A stretch of 64,000 bases of DNA from Solilutibacter pythonis. Lineage in GTDB: Bacteria; Pseudomonadota; Gammaproteobacteria; Xanthomonadales; Xanthomonadaceae. Each line of letters starts with the position of its first letter. Within the stretch, counting starts at the first letter, position 1. A program made the position numbers and the translations under genes. Below the pieces are notes generated by a model. The model was not told the DNA's origin. It was given only the letters and a program-made list of their open reading frames with translations, and did no database searches. Of the stretch, positions 7,487-16,856 are shown piece after piece. The stretch lies in assembly GCF_003697345.1 (NCBI RefSeq), contig NZ_RFLY01000005.1, forward strand, positions 1 through 64,000. Direction: 5' to 3'.

Positions 7487-8053
7487 ATGTTCGATACCGC
7501 CACCCGCCTGTCCCAGCAACTGCTGATCGCGCTGCCCGCGCTCGACGATCCGGCTTTCGCACGTACTGTCACGCTGATCTGCCAGCACGATCCCAACGGG
7601 GCGATGGGGATCGTGGTCAACCGTGCCTCGGAGCTCAGTATCGGCCAGTTGTTCGCGCAGATCGATGTCGAGGGGGGCGCGCCGGAATTGCTGGCCCGGC
7701 CGGTGATGGCCGGTGGCCCGGTGCATGCCGAGCGTGGCTTCGTGCTGCACGATGGCGAGCGCGAATGGGATTCCAGCATCCGCCTGCCCAATGGGCTTTC
7801 GCTCACCACTTCGCGAGATGTACTGGTGGCGATGGCCGCGGGCGAGGGGCCGGCGCGGACGCTGGTGGCGCTGGGGTGCGTCGGTTGGGGGGCGCAGCAG
7901 TTGGAGCGGGAGATCGCCGAGAGCAGTTGGATGACCGCGCCGGCCGACGAGGACATTCTGTTCCACCTGCCATTGGAGCAGCGTTGGCAGGCCGCCGCCG
8001 GTCTGGTGGGCGTGAACCTGATGAACATGACGCATTATTCCGGCCGGGCATGA
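7487..8053 (+). CDS. yqgE: YqgE/AlgH family protein (UPF0301)
   Basis: This 188-residue protein has family hallmarks: LPALDDPAFARTVTLICQHD near the N-terminus, NGAMGIVVNRA, and VMAGGPVHAERGFVLH. An upstream in-frame ATG at 7355 exists, but the family begins at MFDTATRLSQQLLIALP, so 7487 is chosen. It overlaps ruvX by four bases and heads yqgE-ruvX-pyrB. The family's biochemical role is unclear; AlgH has been linked to alginate regulation in Pseudomonas. The 220 bases upstream show no clear promoter. Confidence 0.92.
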   Translation: MFDTATRLSQQLLIALPALDDPAFARTVTLICQHDPNGAMGIVVNRASELSIGQLFAQIDVEGGAPELLARPVMAGGPVHAERGFVLHDGEREWDSSIRLPNGLSLTTSRDVLVAMAAGEGPARTLVALGCVGWGAQQLEREIAESSWMTAPADEDILFHLPLEQRWQAAAGLVGVNLMNMTHYSGRA

Positions 8054-8511
8054 AGCTGGACGGTACCGTGCTCGGTTTCGACGTCGGCGCGCGGCGCATC
8101 GGCGTGGCCGTCGGCAGTGCGTTGGGGGCCGGTGCGCGCGGCATCGCCGTGGTGGACATGCGCGATGACAGGCCCGACTGGCCGGCGCTCGACAAGCTCA
8201 AGCGCGAATGGCTGCCGGCCGGGTTCATCGTCGGCGACCCGATGACCCTCGACGGCGGTGATCAATCATCGCGGCAGCGGGCGCGTCGCTTTGCCCGTGC
8301 GCTTGGCGAACGCTTCGGCTTGCCGGTGCTGATGATCGACGAGCGCAGCAGCAGCATTGAAGCCGCCCAGCGCTTCGCCGTCGCCCGGGCCGAGGGCCAG
8401 CGCCGCCGCCGCGATGCGGCCGAACTGGACGCGGTGGCCGCCGCGGTCATCGTCGAGCGCTGGATCGCCGCCCCCGAAACCGCGGTGAACGTTGCCGCCA
8501 AGGACGCCTGA
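8050..8511 (+). CDS. ruvX: Putative pre-16S rRNA nuclease / Holliday junction resolvase-like protein YqgF
   Basis: This 153-residue RNase H-fold protein has VLGFDVGARRIGVAVG with the first catalytic Asp, FIVGDPMTLDG, and MIDERSSSIEAAQR with the acidic pair. Near the end lies RRRRDAAELDAVAAAVIVE, with the last Asp. The family processes the 5' end of 16S rRNA in E. coli. The ATG overlaps the yqgE stop (ATGA), and pyrB follows three bases after the stop. Confidence 0.92.
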   Translation: MKLDGTVLGFDVGARRIGVAVGSALGAGARGIAVVDMRDDRPDWPALDKLKREWLPAGFIVGDPMTLDGGDQSSRQRARRFARALGERFGLPVLMIDERSSSIEAAQRFAVARAEGQRRRRDAAELDAVAAAVIVERWIAAPETAVNVAAKDA

Positions 8512-8514
8512 GCC

Positions 8515-9426
8515 ATGCCCAAGCATCTGCTTTCCATCCGTGACCTCGCCGCCCCCGAATTGCTTGCCCTGCTGGCGCGCGCCGAGGCGTTGCGGCGTAT
8601 CCGCGACTGCCGCGAGCGGCTTGACGGTCTGGCGGTGTGCACGCTGTTCTTCGAGCCCTCCACCCGCACCCGGCTGAGCTTCCAGCGCGCGGCGCAGCGG
8701 CTCGGCGCGGACGTTCTCGGGTTCGAGGCGGCCACCTCCTCGGCCACCAAGGGCGAGACCGCGCTCGATACGCTGAAGAACATCGAGGCGATGGGCGTGC
8801 GTGGTTTCATCGTCCGGGCGCGTGAGGATGGCGCGGTCGCCGCGCTGGCGGCCACGGCGGGCAGGGATACCGCGGTGATCAACGCCGGCGACGGCCGCCA
8901 TCAGCATCCCACCCAGGCATTGCTGGACATGCTGACCATCCGCGAGGCCAAGGGCGAGGATTTTTCCGCGCTGAAGGTGGCGATCGTCGGCGACATCCTG
9001 CATTCGCGGGTGGCGAGAAGCGATCTGGCCGCCTTGCGGGCGCTTGGTGTCGGCGAGATCCGCGCCTGCGGCCCGGACAACCTGCTGCCGCGCGACGAGA
9101 CACTGGCCGGCTGCCACGTCACCGGCGATCTGGACGAAGCCCTGGCCGATGCCGACGTGGTGATGACGCTGCGCCTGCAACGCGAGCGCATGGAAGATGG
9201 CCTGGTGGCATCGCTGGCCGATTACCACCGCGATTACGGCATTACCGCCGCGCGCATGGCGAAGGCGAAAGCCGATGCCATCGTGATGCATCCGGGGCCG
9301 TTGAACCGGGGCGTCGAGATTGGCGACGAGGTGGCCGATGGCCCGCGCTCGCGCATCCTGCGCCAGGTGGAGAACGGCGTGCTGGTGCGGATGGCGGTGC
9401 TGGAGCGGGCGTTCGCCAAAACCTGA
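8515..9426 (+). CDS. pyrB: Aspartate carbamoyltransferase, catalytic chain
   Basis: The 303-residue enzyme joins carbamoyl phosphate and aspartate in pyrimidine synthesis. The carbamoyl-phosphate loop FEPSTRTRLSFQ lies near residues 44-55. GDGRHQHPTQALLDMLTI and MHPGPLNRGVEI are the other family signatures. It is the third gene of the yqgE-ruvX-pyrB operon. The pyrR gene that separates ruvX and pyrB in Pseudomonas is missing, and no pyrC-like gene follows. Confidence 0.97.
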   Translation: MPKHLLSIRDLAAPELLALLARAEALRRIRDCRERLDGLAVCTLFFEPSTRTRLSFQRAAQRLGADVLGFEAATSSATKGETALDTLKNIEAMGVRGFIVRAREDGAVAALAATAGRDTAVINAGDGRHQHPTQALLDMLTIREAKGEDFSALKVAIVGDILHSRVARSDLAALRALGVGEIRACGPDNLLPRDETLAGCHVTGDLDEALADADVVMTLRLQRERMEDGLVASLADYHRDYGITAARMAKAKADAIVMHPGPLNRGVEIGDEVADGPRSRILRQVENGVLVRMAVLERAFAKT

Positions 9427-9556
9427 TTCGCCGGGACAGGCGGTGGGCCGCGCGCCGCCGGCATGGCGGCGAGGCCGCTATCGGCACGCACGGGATAGGG
9501 TGATCCCCGGCCAGCTTCGGGGTTCCCGGCCCGTTGCTCCACGGCGCGCGCGGGAA

Positions 9557-9580
9557 GCGCCGGCTTTCCCTGGCCGGCGC
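9557..9580. other. Perfect 8-bp stem hairpin upstream of hrpA
   Basis: GCGCCGGC and GCCGGCGC flank an 8-base loop. No T-run follows, so it is not a typical intrinsic terminator. It lies in the 222-base gap between pyrB and hrpA. Confidence 0.35.
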
Positions 9581-9648
9581 CTCGCGGGTTGGCGAGAATG
9601 CCGGCCATCGAAGATTGTTTGTTGGAATCCCGTCCCCATTTTTCCGCG

Positions 9649-12600
9649 ATGTCTGAAACACCCGTCCTCGATCTCCGCCATGCCCGCCGCGCCATCGATG
9701 GCGCGTTGACGCGCGACCGTGGCCGCCTGCTGGGGTTATGGGCGAAATGGCGGGCGAAGCCGGCGGACGCGGCAATGCGCGATGCCTTTTCGCGAAAGCT
9801 GGAAGCCTCGCTTGTCGCCCGCGAGGCGCGAGGTGCGCAACTGCCCGAGGCCACGATCAATGCCGATCTGCCGATCGCCGGGCATGCCGATGAAATCGCC
9901 GGGCTGATTCGCAAGCATCAGGTGGTGGTGATCGCCGGCGAAACCGGCAGCGGCAAGACCACCCAACTGCCCAAGCTGTGCCTGATGGCCGGGCGGGGGC
10001 GGGCAGGGATGATCGGCTGCACCCAGCCGCGCCGCATCGCCGCGCGCTCGGTGGCGCGACGGGTGGCGGAGGAGTTGCGGGTGCCGATGGGCGGCGTGGT
10101 GGGTTTCCAGGTGCGTTTCAACGAACAAATGGGCGAGGCCACCGCCATCAAGTTCATGACCGACGGCATCCTGCTGGCGGAAATCCAGTCCGACCGCTGG
10201 CTGTCGCGTTACGACACGATCATCATCGACGAGGCGCACGAGCGCAGTCTCAACATCGATTTCCTGCTCGGTTATCTGAAGCAATTGCTGCCCAGGCGGC
10301 CCGATCTCAAGCTCGTCGTCACTTCCGCCACCATCGATACCGCGCGTTTCTCCGCGCATTTCGGCGATGCGCCGGTGGTGCGGGTCGAAGGCCGCACCTA
10401 CCCGGTGGCGTTGCGTTACCGGCCGCTGGAGGGCGAGGGCGACGCGGACGGCGCGCGCACCGTGCTCGATGGCATCGTGGCCGCCTGCGACGAGATCACC
10501 CGCGAGAACCCGTTGGGCGACACCCTGGTCTTTCTGCCCGGCGAACGCGAAATCCGCGATGCGCACCTGGCGCTGGAGCGGCGCAAATACCGCGCCACCG
10601 AAGTGGTGCCGCTTTACGCCCGGCTTTCCGCCAGGGATCAGGACAAGGTGTTCCAGCCGGGCGTGAAGCGTCGCATCGTGCTGGCCACCAACGTGGCCGA
10701 GACTTCGCTCACCGTGCCGCGCATTCGTTATGTGGTCGATCCGGGCCTCGCCCGGGTCAAGCGCTACAGCCCACGGCAGAAGCTCGACCGCCTGCACATC
10801 GAAGCGGTCTCTCAGGCCAGCGCGGCCCAGCGCGCGGGCCGCTGCGGGCGTGTGGCCGATGGCGTCTGCATCCGCCTGTATTCCGAAGCCGACTTCGCCG
10901 CGCGGGCCGAATTCACCGATCCCGAGATCCGCCGCTCGGCGCTGGCCGGCGTCATCCTGCGCATGTTGTCGATCGGGCTGGGCGATATCGAGCGCTTCCC
11001 GTTCCTGGAGCCGCCCGATCCGCGTGCGCTGGCCGATGGCTGGCAGCAGTTGGCCGAACTCGGCGCCATCGACGGTGCGCGCAAGCTCACCGCCACCGGC
11101 CAGCGGATGGCCAGGCTGCCGGTGGATGTGAAGCTCTCGCGCATGCTGATCGCCGCGGAGAAACACGGCGTGTTGCACGAGATGCTGGCCATCGCCAGCT
11201 TTCTCGGCATTCAAGACCCGCGCGAGCGCCCGGCCGAGGCGCGCGCCGCCGCCGACAACGCCCATGCCGAATTCGCCGACCCGAAATCCGAGTTCATCGG
11301 TATCTGGAAGCTGTGGGAAACCTTCCGCACGGCCCACGAGGAGATGAGCCAATCGCAACTGCGCAAATGGGCGGAGAAACGCTTTCTCGGTTTCCTGCGG
11401 CTGCGCGAATGGCGCGAGCTGCATCGGCAATTGAAATTGCAATGCGAGGAACTGGGCTGGGCGAGTGCGCGCGTGCGCCCGCCGCCCGCCGTTGCCGCGG
11501 CGGGCAGGCGCCCACGTGAAGCGGCGAGGCGCGATGCGGAAGCCGCGGCCTCGCCCGTAATGGTGCCCGGGAAGCGCGAAGCGGAAACCGATCGTGTCGA
11601 TTACGCCAGCCTGCATCGCGCCCTGATTGCCGGGCTGCCCACGCAGATTGGCCATCTGGCTGAGCGCGGGCAGTACGAAGGCCCGCGTGGCCGGCGGTTC
11701 CAGTTGTTTCCTGGCTCGGTGCTGGCGAAAAAACCGCCGCCGTGGGTGCTGTCGGCCACCCTGCTCGATACCGAGAAAGTGTGGGCCATCACCAATGCCG
11801 CCATCGATCCCGAGTGGGTGGTCGCCGAACTGCCGCATTTGCTCGCCCGCCGCCATCATGACCCGCGCTGGTCGCGCTCGCAGGGGCGGGTGCTCGGCAG
11901 CGAGCAGATCAGCCTCTTCGGTCTGGTGCTGGCGCCGAAAAAGCCGGTGCATTACGGCGCGCTGTACCCGGAGGAGTCGCGCGCGATCTTCGTCCGCGAT
12001 GCGCTGGTGACGAGCGAGATCAACATGCGCAGCGGCTTTCTTGCCCGCAATCTCCGTACCCTGGCCGAAGCGAAGCAGGAGGAAGCCAAGCAGCGACGCG
12101 CCGGCCTGGTGGTGGACGAGGACTGGCAGGCGCAGTGGTATCTCGAGCGCCTGCCCGCGCAGGTACACAACGCGCAGGCGCTGGATGCCTGGTTCAAAGG
12201 CTTGCCGAAGCCGGAACAGGCGGCGCTGGAATGGACGCGTGACGACCTGCTGGTGGTCGAGGAAACCGATGCCGCGCGCTTCCCGCCGATACTCGCCCTG
12301 GGCGCGGCGCGGCTGGCGGTGCGCTACCGTTTCGAGCCGGGCGCGGCGGACGATGGCATGACGCTGGTGGTGCCGCTGCACCTGCTGAACGCCCTGGACG
12401 AGGCGCGGCTGTCGTGGCTCGCCCCCGGCTTCGTGCGGGACAAGGCCGCGGCGCTTATCAAATCCCTGCCCAAGCCGCTGCGGCGCAATTTCGTGCCCGC
12501 GCCGGATTTCGCCCGCGCGTTCGCCGAAGCGCACCGCGAACCGGAAGCCGACGCCCTGGTTTCCGCACTGGCGAGATTCCTGAAAAGACTCTCCGGCGTC

Positions 12601-13662
12601 GACGTCGCCGCGACCGATTTCGATGAAGCCGCCATCGAACCGCATCTGCGCATGAACCTGCAATTGCAGGATGAGTCCGGCAAGCAGGTGCTGGCGGTCT
12701 CGCGCGAACTGGCGCGATTGCGGACGCAATTCGGCGCGCGCGCGCAACGCGCCTTCGCCGGACGCGCGGCGAAGAACCTGGCGCAATCCGGCCTGGTCGA
12801 TTTTCCCGATGCGCCGGTGCCGGTGCGGGTCACGGGCGATGGTGGTATTCCCGCTTTTCCGGCGCTGCATGACGATGGCGACTCGGTCTCGCTGCACGTC
12901 CACGCGCAGCGCGAAGTGGCGCGCCGCCATCACGCGGCCGGTGTGTGCCGCCTGTTGCGGATCGCCCTGGCAGACAAGCAAAAACAAGCGCGCCGGCAAT
13001 TGCCGATCAAGCCCAAGACCGGGCTGCTGTACGCCGCCATCGATCAAGCGCCCGGCAAAATGCAATCGCTGCGCAAGCCAGTGGCGCGTGATGCCGAGCG
13101 CTTGCGCGAGGATCTGCTGGAAGGCGCTTTCGCCACGTTGCTGGCGGCCGATTTCGATGACGTCCGCAACGCCGATGCGTTTGCCGCGCGCCGCGACGCC
13201 ATCGGCAGGACATTGTTCGCCGAGGCGATGAAACGCCTCCAGCAGGCCGAAACCATCCTCGACCTGATCGCCGAGGCGCGCGCCCGGTTGGAATCGACGT
13301 TGATGGGTTGGGCCAGCGGCAACCTGGACGACATGCGCGCGCATCTGGCCGCGCTGGTGCACCCGGGCTTCCTGCGCGATGTTCCCGCCGAGGCGCTGGC
13401 CGAATACCCGCGCTGGTTGCGCGCGCTCTCGCTGCGCGCCGAGCGCGCGCAACGCGATCCGGCCAAGGATCAGGCGCGGATGCTGGAGATCAAGCCGTTC
13501 GTCGACGCGCTGGCCAGCGCCGCCGTGGACGACGCCGAGGCGCAGACGCTCCGGCGCGAGCTGGAAGAGTTGCGCATCGCCACCTTCGCCCAGGAGGTCG
13601 GGGTGAAGGGGGGCGTGTCGGCGAAAAAACTCGCGGCGAAGATCGCCGCCTGGCGGGGCTGA
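9649..13662 (+). CDS. hrpA: ATP-dependent RNA helicase HrpA
   Basis: This 1337-residue DEAH-box helicase is close to the 1300 residues of E. coli HrpA. Walker A (GETGSGKTTQ, about residue 97), the DEAH box (IIDEAHERS, about residue 194), SATIDT and the motif VI-like QRAGRCGRVADG are all visible. The family-specific long C-terminal region (DUF3418-type) fills the second half. I chose ATG 9649 (MSETPVLDLR); the frame is open from a TTG at 9589, but that segment looks non-coding. HrpA unwinds RNA and rescues stalled ribosomes in E. coli. It appears monocistronic. Confidence 0.95.
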   Translation: MSETPVLDLRHARRAIDGALTRDRGRLLGLWAKWRAKPADAAMRDAFSRKLEASLVAREARGAQLPEATINADLPIAGHADEIAGLIRKHQVVVIAGETGSGKTTQLPKLCLMAGRGRAGMIGCTQPRRIAARSVARRVAEELRVPMGGVVGFQVRFNEQMGEATAIKFMTDGILLAEIQSDRWLSRYDTIIIDEAHERSLNIDFLLGYLKQLLPRRPDLKLVVTSATIDTARFSAHFGDAPVVRVEGRTYPVALRYRPLEGEGDADGARTVLDGIVAACDEITRENPLGDTLVFLPGEREIRDAHLALERRKYRATEVVPLYARLSARDQDKVFQPGVKRRIVLATNVAETSLTVPRIRYVVDPGLARVKRYSPRQKLDRLHIEAVSQASAAQRAGRCGRVADGVCIRLYSEADFAARAEFTDPEIRRSALAGVILRMLSIGLGDIERFPFLEPPDPRALADGWQQLAELGAIDGARKLTATGQRMARLPVDVKLSRMLIAAEKHGVLHEMLAIASFLGIQDPRERPAEARAAADNAHAEFADPKSEFIGIWKLWETFRTAHEEMSQSQLRKWAEKRFLGFLRLREWRELHRQLKLQCEELGWASARVRPPPAVAAAGRRPREAARRDAEAAASPVMVPGKREAETDRVDYASLHRALIAGLPTQIGHLAERGQYEGPRGRRFQLFPGSVLAKKPPPWVLSATLLDTEKVWAITNAAIDPEWVVAELPHLLARRHHDPRWSRSQGRVLGSEQISLFGLVLAPKKPVHYGALYPEESRAIFVRDALVTSEINMRSGFLARNLRTLAEAKQEEAKQRRAGLVVDEDWQAQWYLERLPAQVHNAQALDAWFKGLPKPEQAALEWTRDDLLVVEETDAARFPPILALGAARLAVRYRFEPGAADDGMTLVVPLHLLNALDEARLSWLAPGFVRDKAAALIKSLPKPLRRNFVPAPDFARAFAEAHREPEADALVSALARFLKRLSGVDVAATDFDEAAIEPHLRMNLQLQDESGKQVLAVSRELARLRTQFGARAQRAFAGRAAKNLAQSGLVDFPDAPVPVRVTGDGGIPAFPALHDDGDSVSLHVHAQREVARRHHAAGVCRLLRIALADKQKQARRQLPIKPKTGLLYAAIDQAPGKMQSLRKPVARDAERLREDLLEGAFATLLAADFDDVRNADAFAARRDAIGRTLFAEAMKRLQQAETILDLIAEARARLESTLMGWASGNLDDMRAHLAALVHPGFLRDVPAEALAEYPRWLRALSLRAERAQRDPAKDQARMLEIKPFVDALASAAVDDAEAQTLRRELEELRIATFAQEVGVKGGVSAKKLAAKIAAWRG

Positions 13663-13672
13663 GGCTCAAGCT

Positions 13673-14074
13673 TTAAGCGTCTTCCCCGGCGAATTGCGCG
13701 AAGGCTTGCGCGCCGGTGAGCTTGGGCGTCTGGTTGGCCAATTCGTACCAGTCGGGCTTTTCGTCGATGAAAATCTGGCTGCCCAGATGGAAGGGCCGCT
13801 CATGGAAGAGGCCGGCGGACAAGATGTATTCGTTGGACGAGAGCAGGCGATAGAACAGGTGGGTGCCGCATGTGGGGCAGAAGCCGCGTTCGGCCCATTC
13901 CGAGGAACGGTAGGTGCTGGGCTTGCCGCCGCCGAATTCCACATGGGTGCCGAGATGGAGGGCGAAGAAGGGACCGCCCGACCAGCGGCGGCACATGCCG
14001 CAATGGCAGAGACCGATGTCGTCTTGATCGGGGGCGGTGACTTCGATCGCACCGCACAGGCATGAACCTTTCAT
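13673..14074 (-). CDS. GFA-family zinc-binding protein
   Basis: This 133-residue protein has the cysteine pattern of the GFA (glutathione-dependent formaldehyde-activating) family: GSCLCGAI, CHCGMCRRW and FCPTCGTHLFYR. These cysteines bind zinc in the family. The true substrate of most members is unknown. It is convergent with hrpA, ten bases away, with no clear terminator, and is followed upstream on the same strand by a secreted-protein gene. Confidence 0.88.
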   Translation of the reverse strand: MKGSCLCGAIEVTAPDQDDIGLCHCGMCRRWSGGPFFALHLGTHVEFGGGKPSTYRSSEWAERGFCPTCGTHLFYRLLSSNEYILSAGLFHERPFHLGSQIFIDEKPDWYELANQTPKLTGAQAFAQFAGEDA

Positions 14075-14116
14075 GGTGACTCCGGGGAGGGGGAAACAGG
14101 TGTGCCTGGAGCGGCG

Positions 14117-14608
14117 TTATTTGATGCGCTTGACCTTGGCCTGTGTGGCGTTGTTGCCGACCCGCAGCCACCACACGCCCAGCATGCCGGGACGGATTCT
14201 CGCCTCGGGGTTGTGCTCGCGCACGCCATAGAGCGTGGTGTCGTCGGTCTGTTGCCAGACCTGGCCATTTTCCAGTGCGTATTCCTTGCCGCGACCGAAA
14301 CCGCGGAATTCGCCGCTCAGCCGGCTTTCGATCGGTTCGCTGGCGCCGAAATCGAAGAAGCCGCGGTTCTTCTTCACCATTTCCCGCCGGCCTTCCTCGC
14401 GGGCGCGTTCCAGCGCGGTGGGATCGGCGGCGGCGTGCGACAGCCAGGCGTTGAGCCGGGTCAATTCGGCGGGCGTCAGTTTGTCCAGACCGGCGGCCTT
14501 GAAGGCCTCCGCGCTCATCCGTTTTTCGATGGGCGCCGGGGTTTGCGCGTGCAGGGGCGCGGAAAACACCAGGGCTGAGGCGAGTAGCGGAGCGAGTAGT
14601 GGCTTCAT
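14117..14608 (-). CDS. Hypothetical secreted protein
   Basis: A signal peptide (MKPLLAPLLASALVFSAPLHAQ) starts this 163-residue protein. The mature part is charged, with a helical region (LDKLTPAELTRLNAWLSHAA) and a C-terminal part that looks like a small beta domain (QVWQQTDDTTLYGVREHNP, WWLRVGNNATQAKVKRIK). The frame is open far upstream on the minus strand, but that part is antisense to relA; the signal peptide fixes the start at 14608. The function is unknown; it is likely periplasmic. Confidence 0.75.
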   Translation of the reverse strand: MKPLLAPLLASALVFSAPLHAQTPAPIEKRMSAEAFKAAGLDKLTPAELTRLNAWLSHAAADPTALERAREEGRREMVKKNRGFFDFGASEPIESRLSGEFRGFGRGKEYALENGQVWQQTDDTTLYGVREHNPEARIRPGMLGVWWLRVGNNATQAKVKRIK

Positions 14609-14674
14609 CGGGCTTCCAATCGCGGGGCTTCGCGGTAGTGTAGCCGTCACGATTCCACGAATGCGAAGCCCCGC

Positions 14675-16801
14675 TTGATCTCTCCTCCCGCGCTTGCCGA
14701 CGTGCTCGACCTGCCGGATGCCGTATTGCCGGCCCCGGCGTCCGAGCGCTTGCGGTCGGTATTGCCAGCGCTGCCGGATGGCCCGGGCTGGCGGCGGTTG
14801 CCGGCGCTTCTGGCACTGCTGGCCGGGCTGAATGCCGATGCGGAGATGATCGAAGCCGCCATCGTCGATGCCGCGGGCGGGGCGGCGGCTGGGTGCAAGG
14901 CGTTGCCGGCGCCGCCCGGCGTGGCGGCTCTCCTGGAAGGTCTGGCGGCCGAATCGCGGGTGCGGGCCTTGCATGCCGAGCAGGCGCAGGGACGCGATCC
15001 CGAGGGGCTGCGCCGGCTGTTGCTGGCCATGAGCCAGGATCTGCGCGTGGTGCCGGTGCTGCTGGCCCGTCATCTCGTCCGCCTGCGCCATGCGGTGGCG
15101 ATGGAGGCCGCCGATGCCGTCGAGCTGGCCCGGCTGACCCGCGATATCCATGCGCCGCTGGCCAATCGCCTGGGCATCTGGCAGCTCAAGTGGGAGTTGG
15201 AGGATCTGGCCTTCCGCGTGCTGGAGCCGGAAGCCTACCGCCGCATCGCTCGCCTGCTCGACGACAAGCGCCGCGACCGTGAGGGCTACATCGAGGTGTT
15301 CAAGCGGGAGCTGGGGGCCGCGTTGGCCGCCAATGGCATCGAAGCCGACATCGCCGGCCGGCCGAAGCACATCTACAGCATCTGGCGGAAGATGCAGAAG
15401 AAGAACCTGCCGTTCGAGGGGCTTTACGACCTGCGCGCGGTGCGCGTGCTGGTGGGGGAAACCGCCCAGTGCTATGCCGTGCTCGGCCTGGTGCATGCGC
15501 AGTGGATGCCGGTGCCCGGCGAGTTCGACGATTACATCGCCCGGCCCAAGGCCAACGATTACCGCTCGCTGCATACCTGCGTGGTCGGGCCGGGGGGGAA
15601 GATCGTCGAAGTGCAGATCCGCACGCGCGAGATGCATGCGCATGCCGAACTTGGCGTGGCCGCGCATTGGCGTTACAAGGAGGGCGGCACAGGCGATGCC
15701 GCGCTGGAACGCAAGGTGGCCTGGATGCGGCGGCTCCTGGACGCCGCCCACGAGGAAAACGATGCCGGGTTGCGCGCCGACCTGGATCAGGAACTGACCG
15801 AGGACCGCGTCTACGCGCTCTCGCCCAAGGGCGAGGTGATCGACCTGCCGGCCGGGGCCACGCCGCTGGATTTCGCTTATCGCGTGCATACCGACATCGG
15901 CCATCGCTGCCGCGGGGCCAAGGTGAATGGCCGCATCGTGCCGCTCGACCACAAGCTCTGCACCGGCGAGCGGGTCGAGATATTGACCGGCAAGATCGAC
16001 GAGCCGCGCCGCGACTGGCTGCTGCCCGGCAATCGCTTCCTGGCCAGCCCGCGTTCGCGCGAGAAGGTGCGCGCCTGGTTCCGTAAACTCGACCGCGAGC
16101 GCAACCAGCAGGCCGGACGGGAGATTCTGGAACGTGAATTCAAGCGCATGGCGTGGGGCGAGACCGAGCTGAGCACGGTGTTGCCGCGCTTCCACGTCGG
16201 CACCATCGAGGAGTTGTGGATACAGGTCGCGCTTGGCGAAACCGGGCCGAGTCAGGTGGTGCGCGCCCTCAACGATGCCCGCAGGGCCGCGGCGCCCGAA
16301 CTGCCGCCGCCAGCGGCCAGCGGTGGCTCGCTGCCGGCCCGGGCGTGCGATGGGGCGCGTCCTGGGGTATCCGTGGCCGGCGTGGACAATCTGCTGGTGC
16401 ATGTGGCGCGTTGTTGCCAGCCGTTGCCTGGGGAGCCGGTGCTCGGCTATCTCACCCGCTCGCGCGGGCTGTCGATGCACCGGGCCGATTGCCCCGCGCT
16501 CAAGCGCATGGCCGCCGCCGACCCCGACCGCCTGCTGCCGGTGGACTGGGGCGATGCCGGCGTGCGCCAGGAGGTGGAGATCGTGCTTTGCGCCATCGAC
16601 CGCAAATGGCTGCTGCGCGATGTCGGCAACCTGATCGCGCAGGAGGGCGTGCAGATGAATGCCATCCGCAGCGCGCCGCGCAGCCGCGATGGCCGCATCC
16701 GCTTCCACATCGCCTTGCAGGTGCGTGATTTCGAGCAGCTTTCGCAACTGCTCGGCAAATTGGCCGCGCTGCCGGGCGTGGCGGAGGCGCGGCGAGGGTG
16801 A
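14675..16801 (+). CDS. relA: RelA-type (p)ppGpp synthetase
   Basis: This 708-residue stringent-response enzyme is laid out as RelA. The N-terminal HD-like domain lacks the HDxxED hydrolase motif (AIVDAAGGAAAG stands in its place). The synthetase domain follows (GRPKHIYSIWRKM, FDDYIARPKANDYRSLHT, VQIRTREMHAHAELG), then TGS (DRVYALSPKGEVIDLP), a zinc-finger-like segment (RCCQPLPGEP, HRADCPAL) and a C-terminal ACT domain. It is therefore probably synthetase-only and ribosome-associated. The start is uncertain: TTG 14675 is the earliest, GTG codons follow, and no ATG fits. It is divergent from the secreted-protein gene. Confidence 0.93.
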   Translation: MISPPALADVLDLPDAVLPAPASERLRSVLPALPDGPGWRRLPALLALLAGLNADAEMIEAAIVDAAGGAAAGCKALPAPPGVAALLEGLAAESRVRALHAEQAQGRDPEGLRRLLLAMSQDLRVVPVLLARHLVRLRHAVAMEAADAVELARLTRDIHAPLANRLGIWQLKWELEDLAFRVLEPEAYRRIARLLDDKRRDREGYIEVFKRELGAALAANGIEADIAGRPKHIYSIWRKMQKKNLPFEGLYDLRAVRVLVGETAQCYAVLGLVHAQWMPVPGEFDDYIARPKANDYRSLHTCVVGPGGKIVEVQIRTREMHAHAELGVAAHWRYKEGGTGDAALERKVAWMRRLLDAAHEENDAGLRADLDQELTEDRVYALSPKGEVIDLPAGATPLDFAYRVHTDIGHRCRGAKVNGRIVPLDHKLCTGERVEILTGKIDEPRRDWLLPGNRFLASPRSREKVRAWFRKLDRERNQQAGREILEREFKRMAWGETELSTVLPRFHVGTIEELWIQVALGETGPSQVVRALNDARRAAAPELPPPAASGGSLPARACDGARPGVSVAGVDNLLVHVARCCQPLPGEPVLGYLTRSRGLSMHRADCPALKRMAAADPDRLLPVDWGDAGVRQEVEIVLCAIDRKWLLRDVGNLIAQEGVQMNAIRSAPRSRDGRIRFHIALQVRDFEQLSQLLGKLAALPGVAEARRG

Positions 16802-16856
16802 GCTCGAGGTTGGTATCGGCGATAATTCCGCCCCTTCATACTCTCTAGAGTCTCGA

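Noticed and set aside
9736-13452. 1238-codon minus-strand open frame
   Set aside because: It is the antisense shadow of hrpA, whose helicase motifs are unmistakable.
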